A DNA stretch of 64,000 nucleotides from Peribacillus frigoritolerans (GTDB taxonomy: Bacteria; Bacillota; Bacilli; Bacillales; DSM-1321): the NCBI RefSeq assembly GCF_040250305.1, contig NZ_CP158190.1, forward strand, positions 1,520,001-1,584,000, in the 5' to 3' direction. The translations under genes and the position numbers were made by a program. How positions within the stretch are numbered: position 1 is the first letter of the stretch; every line of letters begins with the position of its first letter. Below the pieces are notes generated by a model. The model made no database searches. It worked only from the letters and a program-made list of their open reading frames with translations, and had not been told where the DNA came from. This document shows, piece after piece, positions 23,947 through 33,314 of this stretch.

Positions 23947-25263
23947 ATGGAATTGCAGGTGAAACCGAAGTCTAAAAAATGGAAGGGGAATTTTGGTTTA
24001 TATTTTTCCCTGCCCATTCTGTCTTGGGCGTTTTACGATTTTGCCAATACGATTTTTTCCTCTAATATCAATACGATTTTCTTTCCATTCTTCCTCCAGG
24101 AACAGATTGGGGAAAATGCCGTTCTTGATCAGATTGCCAGTACCTTCATCTCCTACGCAAATGCGATTTCCAGTTTATTTCTAGTTTTGTTTTCCCCGCT
24201 GTTCGGTGTCATGATCGATCGAACGGGAAAAATGAAAAAATACATTATGATTTTCACACTCATTTCTGTTGTATGTACATTTTTAATGGGGGTATTTGGA
24301 GGGGCGTCGTTCGATGGGAAGCTTCTTGGCATTCCAATTTCCTTAGCGATCGTCATTCTTTTATTTGTGATAGCAAAGTTTTTCTATCATTCGAGTCTTG
24401 TTTTCTATGATACGATGATGAGTGATTTAGGCACGAAACAGCAATTGCCGCTTATATCAGGATTTGGCGTGGCGGTAGGCTACCTTGGAACGTTAGTGGG
24501 CCTGTCCATCTATCCATTCATAAGTAAAGGGAGTTCACATGAAGCCTTTATTCCCACGGCCATTTTATTTCTGGTTTTTTCCCTTCCATTGTTCTTTTTT
24601 TTAAAAGAGTCTCCAAAACAGCAAAAAGCGAAACAACCTTTTTTATCCGGTTATAAGGAAATTAAATCCACATTTAAAGAGATGCAATCCTATCGATCGG
24701 TTTTTACATTCATGATTGCTTATTTCTTTTTAAATGATGCAATTGCGACCACTATCGGCATGATGGCCGTATATGCCAAGACTGTTGTTGGATTTTCCTC
24801 AAGCGGATTCATTTTGCTTTACTTGGTTTCGACAGTATCGAGTATTGCCGGATCGTTTCTGTTTGGATACATCACGCAGTCGAAGGGGCCGCGGCTAGCT
24901 GTGACATATGTGGGAGTTCTGCTTTTGGTTGCTTTATTTATAGCGGTCTTTGCACAAACCGCTCTATGGTTCTGGGTTGCAGGGAGTATGTTCGGCATTT
25001 CGCTAGGTTCGATGTGGGTGACATCACGGACATATATCATTGAATTGACCCCGGATGAGAAGAGGGGGCAATTTTTTGGACTATTTGCATTCTCAGGAAA
25101 AGTCTCTTCAATAATCGGTCCGCTTTTATATGGAACGATAACGTTGGTATTCCATGACCTCGGTACATTGGCGAGCAGGATGGCATTGGGCTCTTTGATC
25201 ATCATGGCGGTAATAGGTCTGGTCTTTCTTTTAAAATTGAAGGGATTGGAAGAAGTGAACTAA
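23947..25263 (+). CDS. MFS transporter, UMF1 family
   Basis: This 438-residue protein has about twelve transmembrane helices. The start LSWAFYDFANTIFSSNINTI and the loop GVMIDRTGKMKK are hallmarks of the UMF1/Atg22-like branch; B. subtilis YxiO is similar. The later TPDEKRGQFFGLFAFSGKV is also diagnostic. Substrates of bacterial members are not established, though relatives in yeast export amino acids from vacuoles. AAGGAGGG lies nine bases before the ATG. It forms a single-gene unit. Confidence 0.9.
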   Translation: MELQVKPKSKKWKGNFGLYFSLPILSWAFYDFANTIFSSNINTIFFPFFLQEQIGENAVLDQIASTFISYANAISSLFLVLFSPLFGVMIDRTGKMKKYIMIFTLISVVCTFLMGVFGGASFDGKLLGIPISLAIVILLFVIAKFFYHSSLVFYDTMMSDLGTKQQLPLISGFGVAVGYLGTLVGLSIYPFISKGSSHEAFIPTAILFLVFSLPLFFFLKESPKQQKAKQPFLSGYKEIKSTFKEMQSYRSVFTFMIAYFFLNDAIATTIGMMAVYAKTVVGFSSSGFILLYLVSTVSSIAGSFLFGYITQSKGPRLAVTYVGVLLLVALFIAVFAQTALWFWVAGSMFGISLGSMWVTSRTYIIELTPDEKRGQFFGLFAFSGKVSSIIGPLLYGTITLVFHDLGTLASRMALGSLIIMAVIGLVFLLKLKGLEEVN

Positions 25264-25266
25264 GAA

Positions 25267-25308
25267 AAAAGGGAATGGAGCCGGCCTTAATGCCGTATCC
25301 ATTCCCTT
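25267..25308. terminator. Bidirectional terminator between UMF1 transporter and Ohr
   Basis: AAGGGAATGGA pairs with TCCATTCCCTT around an 18-base loop; A-rich sequence precedes it on the plus strand. Confidence 0.8.
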
Positions 25309-25316
25309 GCATAATC

Positions 25317-25733
25317 TTATACCAAAATCAAGGTGACATCGACGTTCCCGCGAGTCGCTTTTGAATAGGGGCAGGTCATATGTGCTTTTTTGGCGAAGTC
25401 TTCAGCCTCTTCCCTGCTTAGGTCGGGAATAGAAACATCCAATCTTACAGCCAATTTAAAGCCGCCGTCTTCCTCATCTTTACCGATCGTGACATTTGCC
25501 GTCACGGAAGTATCGACTTTTTTCTTTTCTTTTTGCAGAACAAGATTCAAGGCACTGTCAAAGCAAGCCGCGTAACCGGCTGCGAATAACTGTTCAGGGT
25601 TTGTGGCGCGCTCACCGGAACCTCCTAATTCCTTCGGTGATCTCACATCGAAGTCCAGAATCCCGTCCTCTGATTTAACATGTCCCTCACGACCGCCTTG
25701 TACGGTAACTGTAGCTGTATATAATGGTTTCAA
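25317..25733 (-). CDS. Organic hydroperoxide resistance protein (Ohr/OsmC family)
   Basis: This 138-residue thiol peroxidase reduces organic hydroperoxides in the cytoplasm. The peroxidatic cysteine is Cys57 in YAACFDSAL and the resolving cysteine is Cys121 in MTCPYSKA. The start is a TTG at 25733, chosen because AAGGAG ends nine bases before it; the in-frame TTG at 25742 abuts the site. No OhrR gene is next to it, so it may be the OhrB-like, stress-regulated type rather than the OhrR-controlled one. That is inference. Confidence 0.93.
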   Translation of the reverse strand: MKPLYTATVTVQGGREGHVKSEDGILDFDVRSPKELGGSGERATNPEQLFAAGYAACFDSALNLVLQKEKKKVDTSVTANVTIGKDEEDGGFKLAVRLDVSIPDLSREEAEDFAKKAHMTCPYSKATRGNVDVTLILV

Positions 25734-25870
25734 TGAAAACAACTCCTTTGTTTATTCTTACTATCATTAGTTCCCTCCTGTAAGTCTTGTTAAACAAAAT
25801 GAAAGCGAGTTTATGGAGAGTATTGTGTGAAAATGGTTTTAAATTGGTTTTAAATTGGAAGATATTGTTT

Positions 25871-25901
25871 TATAATGTACTGTATTAGGAGATGTAATAC
25901 A
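25871..25901 (+). promoter_or_regulatory. -10 element and GntR-type operator before the GntR/ABC operon
   Basis: A perfect TATAAT at 25871-25876 is followed by the inverted repeat TGTATTA-N7-TAATACA (25881-25901), which covers the likely transcription start. YtrA-like GntR proteins bind comparable repeats upstream of their own genes, so autorepression is likely. Confidence 0.6.
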
Positions 25902-25924
25902 CCCATTTGCAAGGAGGGTTTATG

Positions 25925-26308
25925 ATGTTTGAGTTGGATGTTCAAAATGGAAAGCCGATATATGAGCAATTGATGGATAAGTTAAAGGAACTAATGATCA
26001 ATGAAGTTTTACAGGAACATAATCAGCTCCCATCCATACGAATATTGGCTCAGGAATTGACCATCAATCCAAATACGATCCAGAAAGCGTACAAGCAGCT
26101 TGAATCTGACGGGTTTATATATACATTACCAGGCAAAGGGAATTTCGTGGCTCCTCCTAAATCCTTGAAAAATTCATTGAAAGAAGAAAAGATCAGAAAC
26201 GAGCTTTCAAGGGTACTCGCTGAAGCTCTTTATATCGGAATCGATAAGCATGAGATTTATAGATTGATAAAGGAAATCAGTCCATTGGCAAAGGGGGGAG
26301 ATTCTTGA
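25925..26308 (+). CDS. GntR family transcriptional regulator (YtrA-like)
   Basis: This ~128-residue regulator has a winged helix-turn-helix (about residues 15-75: LPSIRILAQELTINPNTIQK and LESDGFIYTLPGKGNFV) and only a short helical tail. That is the YtrA subfamily plan, which controls adjacent ABC transporter genes. The ATG at 25925 has AAGGAGGG at better spacing than the one at 25922. Its stop overlaps the start of the ATPase gene. It should repress this operon through the inverted repeat just upstream. Confidence 0.9.
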   Translation: MFELDVQNGKPIYEQLMDKLKELMINEVLQEHNQLPSIRILAQELTINPNTIQKAYKQLESDGFIYTLPGKGNFVAPPKSLKNSLKEEKIRNELSRVLAEALYIGIDKHEIYRLIKEISPLAKGGDS

Positions 26309-27204
26309 TTGAAATAAAACAGGTGAGTAAATTATATGAAGGAAAAGAAGCGATCAAAAACGTCTCCTTGGTCATACAAAAAGGCTCCATATTCGGGTTA
26401 TTAGGTTCAAATGGGGCGGGGAAAACGACTTTATTAAAAATGCTTTCAGGCAATCTGATACAGGATGCAGGTGAAGTTCTAATTGATCGATCATATGTGT
26501 TTGAAAACCGTGAAGTGAAAAATCGTTGTTTCTTCCTTCCTGATACGCCTTATTTTCTGGCTAACTATACGATCATGCAAATGGCAGGTTTTTATAGCCA
26601 TATTTATAGTGAATGGAATCAAGAACGTTTTTATCAATTACAGGAAGTATTTCCGATACCCGTCCAAAATAAAATACATAAACTATCGAAGGGTATGCAA
26701 AGACAGGTTGCTTTTTGGCTCGCACTCTCGACGATGCCGGAAGTTCTCATCCTGGATGAACCGTTTGATGGATTAGATCCGGTCATGCGTAAAAATGTGA
26801 GGCAGTTGTTGATTCAGGATGTATCGGAAAGGGATATGACGATTTTACTTTCGTCCCATAATCTCCGGGAAATTGAAGATTTAGCCGATCATGTCGGGAT
26901 TTTACATGGAGGTGAGCTTGTGATCCAAAAGGATTTGAATGACTTAAAAGCGGATGTACACAAAGTGCAAATCGCCTTTAAACATAAAATTCCCCACGGT
27001 TTATACCGCGGAATTCAAATTCTAAACAAGGAAAGACGCGGCAGCGTGATCGTTTGCATCGTTAAAGGTAAAGAATCCATGATTAAATCGCACTTTAATC
27101 AGTTTCAGCCAGAAATATTAGATATTCTCCCCCTTACTCTAGAGGAGATATTCATTTATGAAATGGGGGATATAGGTTATGTCATCCAGAATAACCTGGT
27201 TTAA
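26305..27204 (+). CDS. ABC transporter ATP-binding protein (YtrB-like)
   Basis: This 299-residue ATPase should power the permease encoded next. Walker A is GSNGAGKTT, the signature is a degenerate LSKGMQRQ, and Walker B is VLILDEPFDGLD. The start is TTG 26305, overlapping the GntR stop (TTGA), after a strong AGGGGGGAG. The C-terminal ~80 residues are typical of exporters coupled to antibiotic or envelope stress. The gene overlaps the permease gene by 26 bases. Confidence 0.9.
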   Translation: MIEIKQVSKLYEGKEAIKNVSLVIQKGSIFGLLGSNGAGKTTLLKMLSGNLIQDAGEVLIDRSYVFENREVKNRCFFLPDTPYFLANYTIMQMAGFYSHIYSEWNQERFYQLQEVFPIPVQNKIHKLSKGMQRQVAFWLALSTMPEVLILDEPFDGLDPVMRKNVRQLLIQDVSERDMTILLSSHNLREIEDLADHVGILHGGELVIQKDLNDLKADVHKVQIAFKHKIPHGLYRGIQILNKERRGSVIVCIVKGKESMIKSHFNQFQPEILDILPLTLEEIFIYEMGDIGYVIQNNLV

Positions 27205-29146
27205 TAGAGAATTGATTATCTATATTTTCAGAAGCACTGGCTGGATTGGTTTCCTGTATCTCGTCGGCCTCATATTTGCGCTGCCTTTGGAAATGTTAGC
27301 GATTATCTTGAATGAGAATAATGAATATGTGGAATTCGAAAACCTTTTTTCCTGTCAGCAAATGATACAGTTTGTCTTGGTCATCGTTATTCCAGTATTA
27401 CTTGCCATCTTCCTTTTTCGGTTTTTACAAATGAAACAAGCCTCTGACTTTATTCATAGTTTACCGATTACTAGACGCAGCATCTACATTCATATGATTG
27501 GGACGGGAATTGGCTTCTTGGGTTTGCCGATATTACTTACAGGTTTAATTTTGATATTATTCCACTCGGCAATTGATATAGAAACGCTATATACCATGCC
27601 TGATATATGGTCTTGGATGGGGAATACATTTATTTTGGAAGCTTTGATCTTTTCTGTTGCCGTTTTAATTGGAATGGTGACGGGATTATCAGCCTTTCAA
27701 GGACTGCTGACCTATATTTTTCTTGCTTTGCCGGTGGGGCTGTTTGTATTGTTTTCAGCCAATGTGAAGTTTTTGATAGCAGGATTTTCTGCAGATTATT
27801 ATCTAAGCTCCAATATGAATGGCATCTCCCCCTTATTAGCAGCAACGGAGATGGAAAAAATATACTTTTTCTCTATTAATACTTTAATTTATAGTATATT
27901 AACCTTACTTTTTCTGATTAGTTCTCTTTTTCTCTATGAGAGGAGAAAGCTGGAGCATGTATCGCAGGCATTTGTTTATCCGAAGATTAAGCCATTATTT
28001 AAATTCGGCCTGACATTATGCATGATGCTGTTTACAGGGCTGTATTTTAGCGAAACGACAGGCCAGCCAGGGTGGATTTTCTTCGGATATACCGTCGGTT
28101 CTTTGCTTGGATATTATTTAGGGGAAATGGTCCTGCAAAAGACTTGGCGAATACGGGTCAACCTGAAAGGTTATGCAGCATTTATAGTGGCCATCATTGT
28201 GCTGGCACTCATTATAAAAATAGATCCCCTTCATTATAAGGCCAAGATTCCTGATGAAAAGATGATTAGCCAAATTTATATTGGCAATTCTCCTTTATTT
28301 TTTGAAGATGGTGACACATCGGATAACGCTTCAAATTATCTTAAAGAGAAGGAAAATATTGAGGCGATCAGGTTATTGCATCAGGAAATAATCGATAAGG
28401 GTAAAAAGGTTTCCATAGGTGAATTGAATGATGGACAATCCGTATTCCTGATGTATGAACTCAAGAATGGAAAACGGTTAGCGAGGGAGTATCATTTGCA
28501 AAACTACGACTCATACAAGCCGCTATTGGCGAAAATTTATGAGTCGAATGAATATAAAAAAATGGTTAATGAGTTATTGAATGTTACTGCTGGAGACGTA
28601 TCAAAAATCAAGATAACGGCGAGCGGACAAGTGGACAAATCAATAACGATCACGGACGGTCAACAGCTGGAAGCAGCCGTAAAGGCATTGTCGGAGGATC
28701 TGAATAATCAATCGTTCGACCAAATGACATCTTCTTTTGGTGATTATGCCTCCATCGACATTCTCTTGCATAATGACAAAACCATTTATATGAATTGGGA
28801 CTCTTCATATACTCAGTTTTCAAAATGGATGGAAAGTACAGGACAATCGGAAAAAGCAAGGTTAATGGTTGATGATGTCTCTTATATACTGGTTGCGAAG
28901 ACCGATTCAAAAGTTTATCATTCGTATTCTGAAAGTGAAATCGCACAGCAGATTGAACAACAGCCAAACCGCTTGAAAATTAAGACCGCTTCGGAAATCG
29001 AGACGGCCATTGATAATGCCCAAATCGATTGGGGCGGGGAGTACTCAGCTGTCTTTTATTATAAAGAAAGCAGAGATGTGGACATCAAGAGTTTTTCTGG
29101 CGAACATGTTCCCGGCTTCATTTTGGATCATTTTAATGAAAGATAA
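27179..29146 (+). CDS. ABC transporter permease with extracytoplasmic DUF6449-like C-terminus
   Basis: This 655-residue protein has about ten hydrophobic segments in residues 15-350 and a soluble C-terminal half of about 300 residues after the last helix (LALIIKIDPLHYK), likely outside the cell. I associate this arrangement with Bacillus permeases beside YtrA-like regulators; the DUF6449 name is from memory. The motif FIHSLPITRRSIY in the first cytoplasmic loop is typical of such permeases. A role in response to cell-envelope stress or antibiotics is inferred from context. Confidence 0.82.
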   Translation: MSSRITWFNRELIIYIFRSTGWIGFLYLVGLIFALPLEMLAIILNENNEYVEFENLFSCQQMIQFVLVIVIPVLLAIFLFRFLQMKQASDFIHSLPITRRSIYIHMIGTGIGFLGLPILLTGLILILFHSAIDIETLYTMPDIWSWMGNTFILEALIFSVAVLIGMVTGLSAFQGLLTYIFLALPVGLFVLFSANVKFLIAGFSADYYLSSNMNGISPLLAATEMEKIYFFSINTLIYSILTLLFLISSLFLYERRKLEHVSQAFVYPKIKPLFKFGLTLCMMLFTGLYFSETTGQPGWIFFGYTVGSLLGYYLGEMVLQKTWRIRVNLKGYAAFIVAIIVLALIIKIDPLHYKAKIPDEKMISQIYIGNSPLFFEDGDTSDNASNYLKEKENIEAIRLLHQEIIDKGKKVSIGELNDGQSVFLMYELKNGKRLAREYHLQNYDSYKPLLAKIYESNEYKKMVNELLNVTAGDVSKIKITASGQVDKSITITDGQQLEAAVKALSEDLNNQSFDQMTSSFGDYASIDILLHNDKTIYMNWDSSYTQFSKWMESTGQSEKARLMVDDVSYILVAKTDSKVYHSYSESEIAQQIEQQPNRLKIKTASEIETAIDNAQIDWGGEYSAVFYYKESRDVDIKSFSGEHVPGFILDHFNER

Positions 29147-29175
29147 CGTGAATATGCCGCTTGTACAAATAAATT

Positions 29176-29212
29176 AAAGGATGCCGCCCAATCTGGGCGG
29201 CATCCTTTTTCC
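29176..29212 (+). terminator. Terminator of the GntR/ABC operon
   Basis: AAAGGATGCCGCCCA pairs perfectly with TGGGCGGCATCCTTT, followed by TT. It can also serve the minus-strand csp gene. Confidence 0.92.
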
Positions 29213-29244
29213 ATTGCCTATCAATATGTTTGTGTATCTATGCT

Positions 29245-29448
29245 TTAGAGTTTTACGACGTTTTTAGCTTGAGGTCCGCGGTTTCCTTCTTCGATTTCAA
29301 ATTCAACCTCTTGACCTTCATCAAGGCTCTTGAAACCTTCTCCTTGAATGGCGGAAAAATGTACGAAAACATCGTCTTCGTTTGGTACTTCGATAAATCC
29401 AAATCCTTTGTCACTATTGAACCATTTCACTTTACCTGTTACTGTCAT
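29245..29448 (-). CDS. Cold shock protein (CspB/CspD type)
   Basis: This 67-residue single-domain RNA chaperone has RNP1 KGFGFIEV and RNP2 VFVHFSAI, with the family's usual acidic surface. It binds single-stranded nucleic acid and eases translation and transcription in the cold. AGGAGGA lies nine bases before the ATG. About 150 bases without genes follow upstream on the minus strand, enough for a long 5' leader as seen in csp genes. Which paralogue it is cannot be told. Confidence 0.96.
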   Translation of the reverse strand: MTVTGKVKWFNSDKGFGFIEVPNEDDVFVHFSAIQGEGFKSLDEGQEVEFEIEEGNRGPQAKNVVKL

Positions 29449-29667
29449 TCGATGAATCCTCCTAAAAAGTTAAAAAATATTAATGGTGATGATTTTACCG
29501 TGATGGAAAAATCAATTTCACACATTATCCAGCACCCTCATTCAAGTTAAAATTATCATACGAAGATGCTTGATAAAATGTGAAAGCCTACAGGAAAAAT
29601 TAACCCACTCCTTTGGGGCAATTTCCATTTTTTTAGTATATACCCACCTTTATAAAGGATAAAACAA

Positions 29668-29805
29668 ATGGAATTAATTTATACATTCCCATTTAGGAAA
29701 ATATTATTAGACAGGTTTTATACGGGGAAGCCTAACGGTATTGTCGCACAGGAGTTTCCGTTTCCTGGATTGAAATTTGACGGGGCCAATTGGAAAAGCC
29801 TTTAG
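29668..29805 (+). CDS. Possible 45-residue hypothetical protein
   Basis: The frame MELIYTFPFRKILL and on to FPFPGLKFDGANWKSL has a balanced composition, unlike random AT-rich sequence. The ribosome site AAAGGAT is weak and I recognise no family. It lies in an otherwise empty stretch between csp and a tiny basic protein. It may be a small gene or the remnant of one. Confidence 0.3.
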   Translation: MELIYTFPFRKILLDRFYTGKPNGIVAQEFPFPGLKFDGANWKSL

Positions 29806-29890
29806 AGTTGAGATTAGGAAAACAATTTGGCATTAAAGTTTTTCACGAAAATAATCGGGTATAGGATAAGAAAGAAAGGACTGATGAATC

Positions 29891-30004
29891 ATGAAGAAAT
29901 TATTAAAAAGGGCCCTCATTTTTGCTGCTCCAATCATATTCAAGGAAGTAAAAAAACGCTGGAAAAACAAGCGGAATCAAAAAGCGATTAAACCTGCAAG
30001 GTAA
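29891..30004 (+). CDS. Tiny basic protein with hydrophobic N-terminus (37 residues)
   Basis: The product begins MKKLLKRALIFAAPIIF and continues with a strongly basic tail (KEVKKRWKNKRNQKAIK). AAAGGAC lies about 11 bases before the ATG, and a terminator-like hairpin follows at 30052. It could be a membrane-associated microprotein. Function unknown. Confidence 0.5.
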   Translation: MKKLLKRALIFAAPIIFKEVKKRWKNKRNQKAIKPAR

Positions 30005-30051
30005 TAAGTTAAACCATGAATAAATGAACGGTAACCATATGGATTAGATAA

Positions 30052-30078
30052 GGGGCGCTGATTAAGCGTCTTTTGTTT
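30052..30078 (+). terminator. Weak terminator after the tiny basic protein
   Basis: GGCGCT pairs with AGCGTC (one G-U pair), followed by TTTTGTTTT. The remaining ~260 bases to prfC contain no other clear signal. Confidence 0.5.
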
Positions 30079-30335
30079 TGCCATTTGAACAAATCCCCTA
30101 ATGGTGATGCATTCACCTCTACATCTTTCCTTCATATCGTGTTAAAATAGAAAGGTTGATTGAAAATGAATGATGAGTAGCCAATGCTTAAGCCTTATGA
30201 TATATTTCTTCTTACATATATTGTGTATGATCAGGATTTTTGCATACAAAGAAAGGTTGCCATTCCAATGTAAAAAATACAGTAAACCTCTATAAATTTT
30301 TTTATTGATGACTCCAATAATGAAAGGAACATATT

Positions 30336-31910
30336 ATGACTAATTTAAAAGACGAGGTTCAATCCCGACGGACCTTCGCAATCATCTCTCACCCGGATGC
30401 CGGGAAAACGACTTTGACAGAAAAATTATTGCTGTTTGGCGGCGCGATCCGAGATGCCGGAACAGTTAAAGCTAGAAAAACAGGGAAGTATGCAACAAGT
30501 GACTGGATGGAGATTGAAAAGCAACGGGGAATTTCCGTTACATCTTCAGTCATGCAATTCGATTATGATGATTTTCGTGTCAATATTCTCGATACACCAG
30601 GCCACCAAGATTTCAGTGAAGACACATATCGTACACTGATGGCTGTTGATAGCGCCGTGATGATCATCGACTCGGCAAAAGGTATCGAGGATCAGACGGT
30701 TAAATTATTCAAAGTATGCCGGATGAGGGGTATCCCGATTTTCACTTTTATCAATAAAATGGACCGACAAGGTAAAACGCCGCTAGAATTGCTTGCCGAA
30801 CTCGAAGAGGTATTAGGTATAGAAACATATCCAATGAATTGGCCGATTGGGATGGGAAAAGACTTCGTGGGCATTTACGACAGGTTCAATAATCGGATTG
30901 AACAGTTCAAAACGGAAGGGGAAGAGCGTTTCCTTCCATTGAATGACGAAGGTGAACTCGAAGTGGATCATAAACTTAAGGATTCCCAGTTATATGAGCA
31001 AACTTTGGAAGAAATCATGCTGTTGACGGAAGCAGGTAACCAATTCTCTGAAGAAAACATTGCGACTGGAAAACTTAGTCCCGTATTTTTCGGGAGTGCT
31101 TTAACGACGTTCGGTGTTCAGACGTTTTTGGATGCTTATCTGAAATTTGCACCAGCTCCACAAGCGCGGATGACAACGTCAGGTGAAATGGACCCTGTCA
31201 GTAATGATTTTTCCGGTTTCATTTTCAAGATCCAGGCGAATATGAACCCAAAACACCGTGACCGGATCGCTTTCCTTCGCATTTGCTCCGGTAAATTCGA
31301 ACGTGGGATGAGCGTCAACCTGAGCAGGACAGGAAAACCAATCAACCTTTCTTCTTCTACTCAATTCATGGCTGATGATCGGAACACCGTAAATGAAGCG
31401 GTAAGCGGAGATATCATCGGTTTATATGACACCGGTAACTACCAAATTGGCGATACAATTACAACAAGCAAAGACATGTTTCAGTTTGAAAGGCTGCCTC
31501 AGTTTACACCGGAACTATTCATGAGGGTAACAGCTAAAAACGTCATGAAACAGAAACATTTCCATAAAGGAATTAACCAACTTGTACAAGAAGGGGCAAT
31601 TCAGCTCTTCAAAACGGTTCGGATGGAAGAATATCTGCTTGGAGCGGTTGGGCAACTTCAATTCGAAGTATTCGAGCATCGTATGAGGAACGAGTACAAT
31701 GTTGAAGTCGTGATGGAGCGCATGGGCAGCAAGATTACACGCTGGGCTGAAGATGAAAAGCTTGATGAAAATCTTCATAGCTCAAGAAGCATTCTTGTTA
31801 AAGACCGGTTTGATAAATATGCATTCTTATTTGAAAATGAGTTTGCACTTCGTTGGTTCCAAGATAAAAATCCTGATGTGGAATTATATAATCCAATGGA
31901 TTTGAAATAA
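30336..31910 (+). CDS. prfC: Peptide chain release factor 3 (RF3)
   Basis: This 524-residue translational GTPase removes RF1 or RF2 from the ribosome after peptide release. G1 is SHPDAGKTT (residues 19-27), G2 [12 protein letters not shown]3 DTPGHQDF, and G4 NKMDR. The arginine-rich domain and C-terminal domain are of normal size. Its start is an ATG after AAAGGAAC. RF3 is present in only some Firmicutes, so it is a useful marker when comparing relatives. It is a single-gene unit with a strong terminator. Confidence 0.96.
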   Translation: MTNLKDEVQSRRTFAIISHPDAGKTTLTEKLLLFGGAIRDAGTVKARKTGKYATSDWMEIEKQRGISVTSSVMQFDYDDFRVNILDTPGHQDFSEDTYRTLMAVDSAVMIIDSAKGIEDQTVKLFKVCRMRGIPIFTFINKMDRQGKTPLELLAELEEVLGIETYPMNWPIGMGKDFVGIYDRFNNRIEQFKTEGEERFLPLNDEGELEVDHKLKDSQLYEQTLEEIMLLTEAGNQFSEENIATGKLSPVFFGSALTTFGVQTFLDAYLKFAPAPQARMTTSGEMDPVSNDFSGFIFKIQANMNPKHRDRIAFLRICSGKFERGMSVNLSRTGKPINLSSSTQFMADDRNTVNEAVSGDIIGLYDTGNYQIGDTITTSKDMFQFERLPQFTPELFMRVTAKNVMKQKHFHKGINQLVQEGAIQLFKTVRMEEYLLGAVGQLQFEVFEHRMRNEYNVEVVMERMGSKITRWAEDEKLDENLHSSRSILVKDRFDKYAFLFENEFALRWFQDKNPDVELYNPMDLK

Positions 31911-31915
31911 TGAAG

Positions 31916-31944
31916 AAGCCCGTGTTATATACACGGGCTTTCAG
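31916..31944 (+). terminator. Terminator of prfC
   Basis: AAGCCCGTGT pairs with ACACGGGCTT around TATAT. The repeat array begins only a few bases later. Confidence 0.85.
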
Positions 31945-31946
31945 AC

Positions 31947-32818
31947 TGTAGACAAACTCGATGAAAATCGAGTTAAGTCTACAGTTTTTTTTTGGCTTGT
32001 ACAAATTTGGACGTTGATTTCCACTTCAGGCACTCGCTTTCCGCGGGCGGTCCGGGAGCCTCCTCGGCGCACTTGCGCCTGTGGGGTCTCCCTTGGACTC
32101 GCTATTCCCGCAGGAGTCTCGTACCTTCCGTTCCAATCTACTTTGTCTTAAATTTTAGATAGAACCTCATTTGTCTACAGTTTTTTTTGGTGTGCAAAAA
32201 CTCGGACGTTGATTTCCACTTCAGGCACTCGCTTTCCGCGGGCGGTCCGGGAGCCTCCTCGACGCCTTTGCGTCTGTTGGGTCTCCCATGGACGCGTTTT
32301 TCCCGCAGGAGTCTCGCACCTTCCGTTCCAATCTACTTTGTCTTAAATTTTAGATAGAACCTCATTTATCTACAGTTTTTTTTGGTGTGCAAAAACTCGA
32401 ACGTTGATTTCCACTACAGGCACTCGCTTTCCGCGGGCAGTCCGGGAGCCTCCTCGACGCCTTTGCGTCTGTTGGGTCTCCCTTGGACTCGCTATTCCCG
32501 CAGGAGTCTCGCACCTTCCGTTCCAATCTACTTTGTCTTAAATTTTAGATAGAACCTCATTTGTCTACAGTTTTTTTTGGTGTGCAAAAACTCGAACGTT
32601 GATTTCCACTTCAGGCACTCGCTTTCCGCGGGCGGTCCGGGAGCCTCCTCGGCGCACTTGCGCCTGTGGGGTCTCCCTTGGACGCGTTTTCCCCGCAGGA
32701 GTCTCGCACCTTCCGTTCCAATCTACTTTGTCTTAAATTTTAGATACAACCTCATTTGTCTACAGTTTTTTTTGGTGTGCAAAAACTCGAACGTTGATTT
32801 CCACTACAGGCACTCGCT
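31947..32818 (+). repeat. Tandem array of a 195-bp repeat element (four full units plus a partial one)
   Basis: The array begins with a hairpin CTGTAGAC...GTCTACAG (31947-31984). Units start at 31977, 32173, 32368 and 32563, with period 195 or 196, and a broken fifth unit from 32758 ends at about 32818. Each contains TTGATTTCCACTTCAGGCAC, a GC-rich inverted core (CTTTCCGCGGGCGGTCCGGG), CCCGCAGGAGTCTCG and an AT-rich end TTTGTCTACAG. Units differ by only a few bases. An opposite-strand solitary copy lies at 39253-39486. No transposase is encoded; the ORFs crossing it are accidental. Confidence 0.93.
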
Positions 32819-33180
32819 TACCTTACGGGTGAACTTATATACAGCGAATGAATAGTGCCGAAAGCCTCCTGATGGCCTCAGCAGACTTTTCTCGTGGGAA
32901 TGTGGGGTAATTTATTCAATTAAAGAAGAAGCTCTGCTCAGGAAAACAGGCTACATAGTCCTGATCGATCATTATGAGAAAAAACTGTTTCATTATTTTG
33001 TAAAGATCAATGAGACAATTAAGGCATTGCAATTAGCCCAATAATTATCGAATCACATAAAAGTCATTATTATGGGATTAATTTACAAATATATCTATCG
33101 GAAGGAGCTTGGTAATGGTTTGCGTTGTATCAGTGGAGAGAAGCATCACTGATAAAATCGAATTATACTAAAATATTCCT
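32819..33180. other. Intergenic region after the repeat array, with a possible gene relic
   Basis: The plus frame ending at 33043 reads without stop for about 58 codons (…LSRLFSWECGVIYSIKEEAL… to …IKALQLAQ), but has no ATG, GTG or TTG start. It could be the 3' end of a gene destroyed by the array. The rest is AT-rich with no clear feature until the nhaC promoter. Confidence 0.35.
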
Positions 33181-33209
33181 TTGACAATCTCCTGAAACTA
33201 CTATATATT
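33181..33209 (+). promoter_or_regulatory. Strong sigma-A promoter of nhaC
   Basis: A perfect TTGACA and TATATT are separated by 17 bases. The 5' leader to the start codon is about 100 bases. Confidence 0.75.
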
Positions 33210-33314
33210 TAGCTAGTACTTTAGTGCTTAAAAGCGTTTCAGTAATTGTGAGGAGTGAAAAGGTCCTAGCCTTACCTCAGAGAATATACAACATTGAAAG
33301 CGGGGAAATACATC

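Noticed and set aside
32577..32855. ORF across the 195-bp repeats
   Set aside because: Its frame just follows the repeat sequence (the same VCKNSNVDFH block appears twice) and has no ribosome site.
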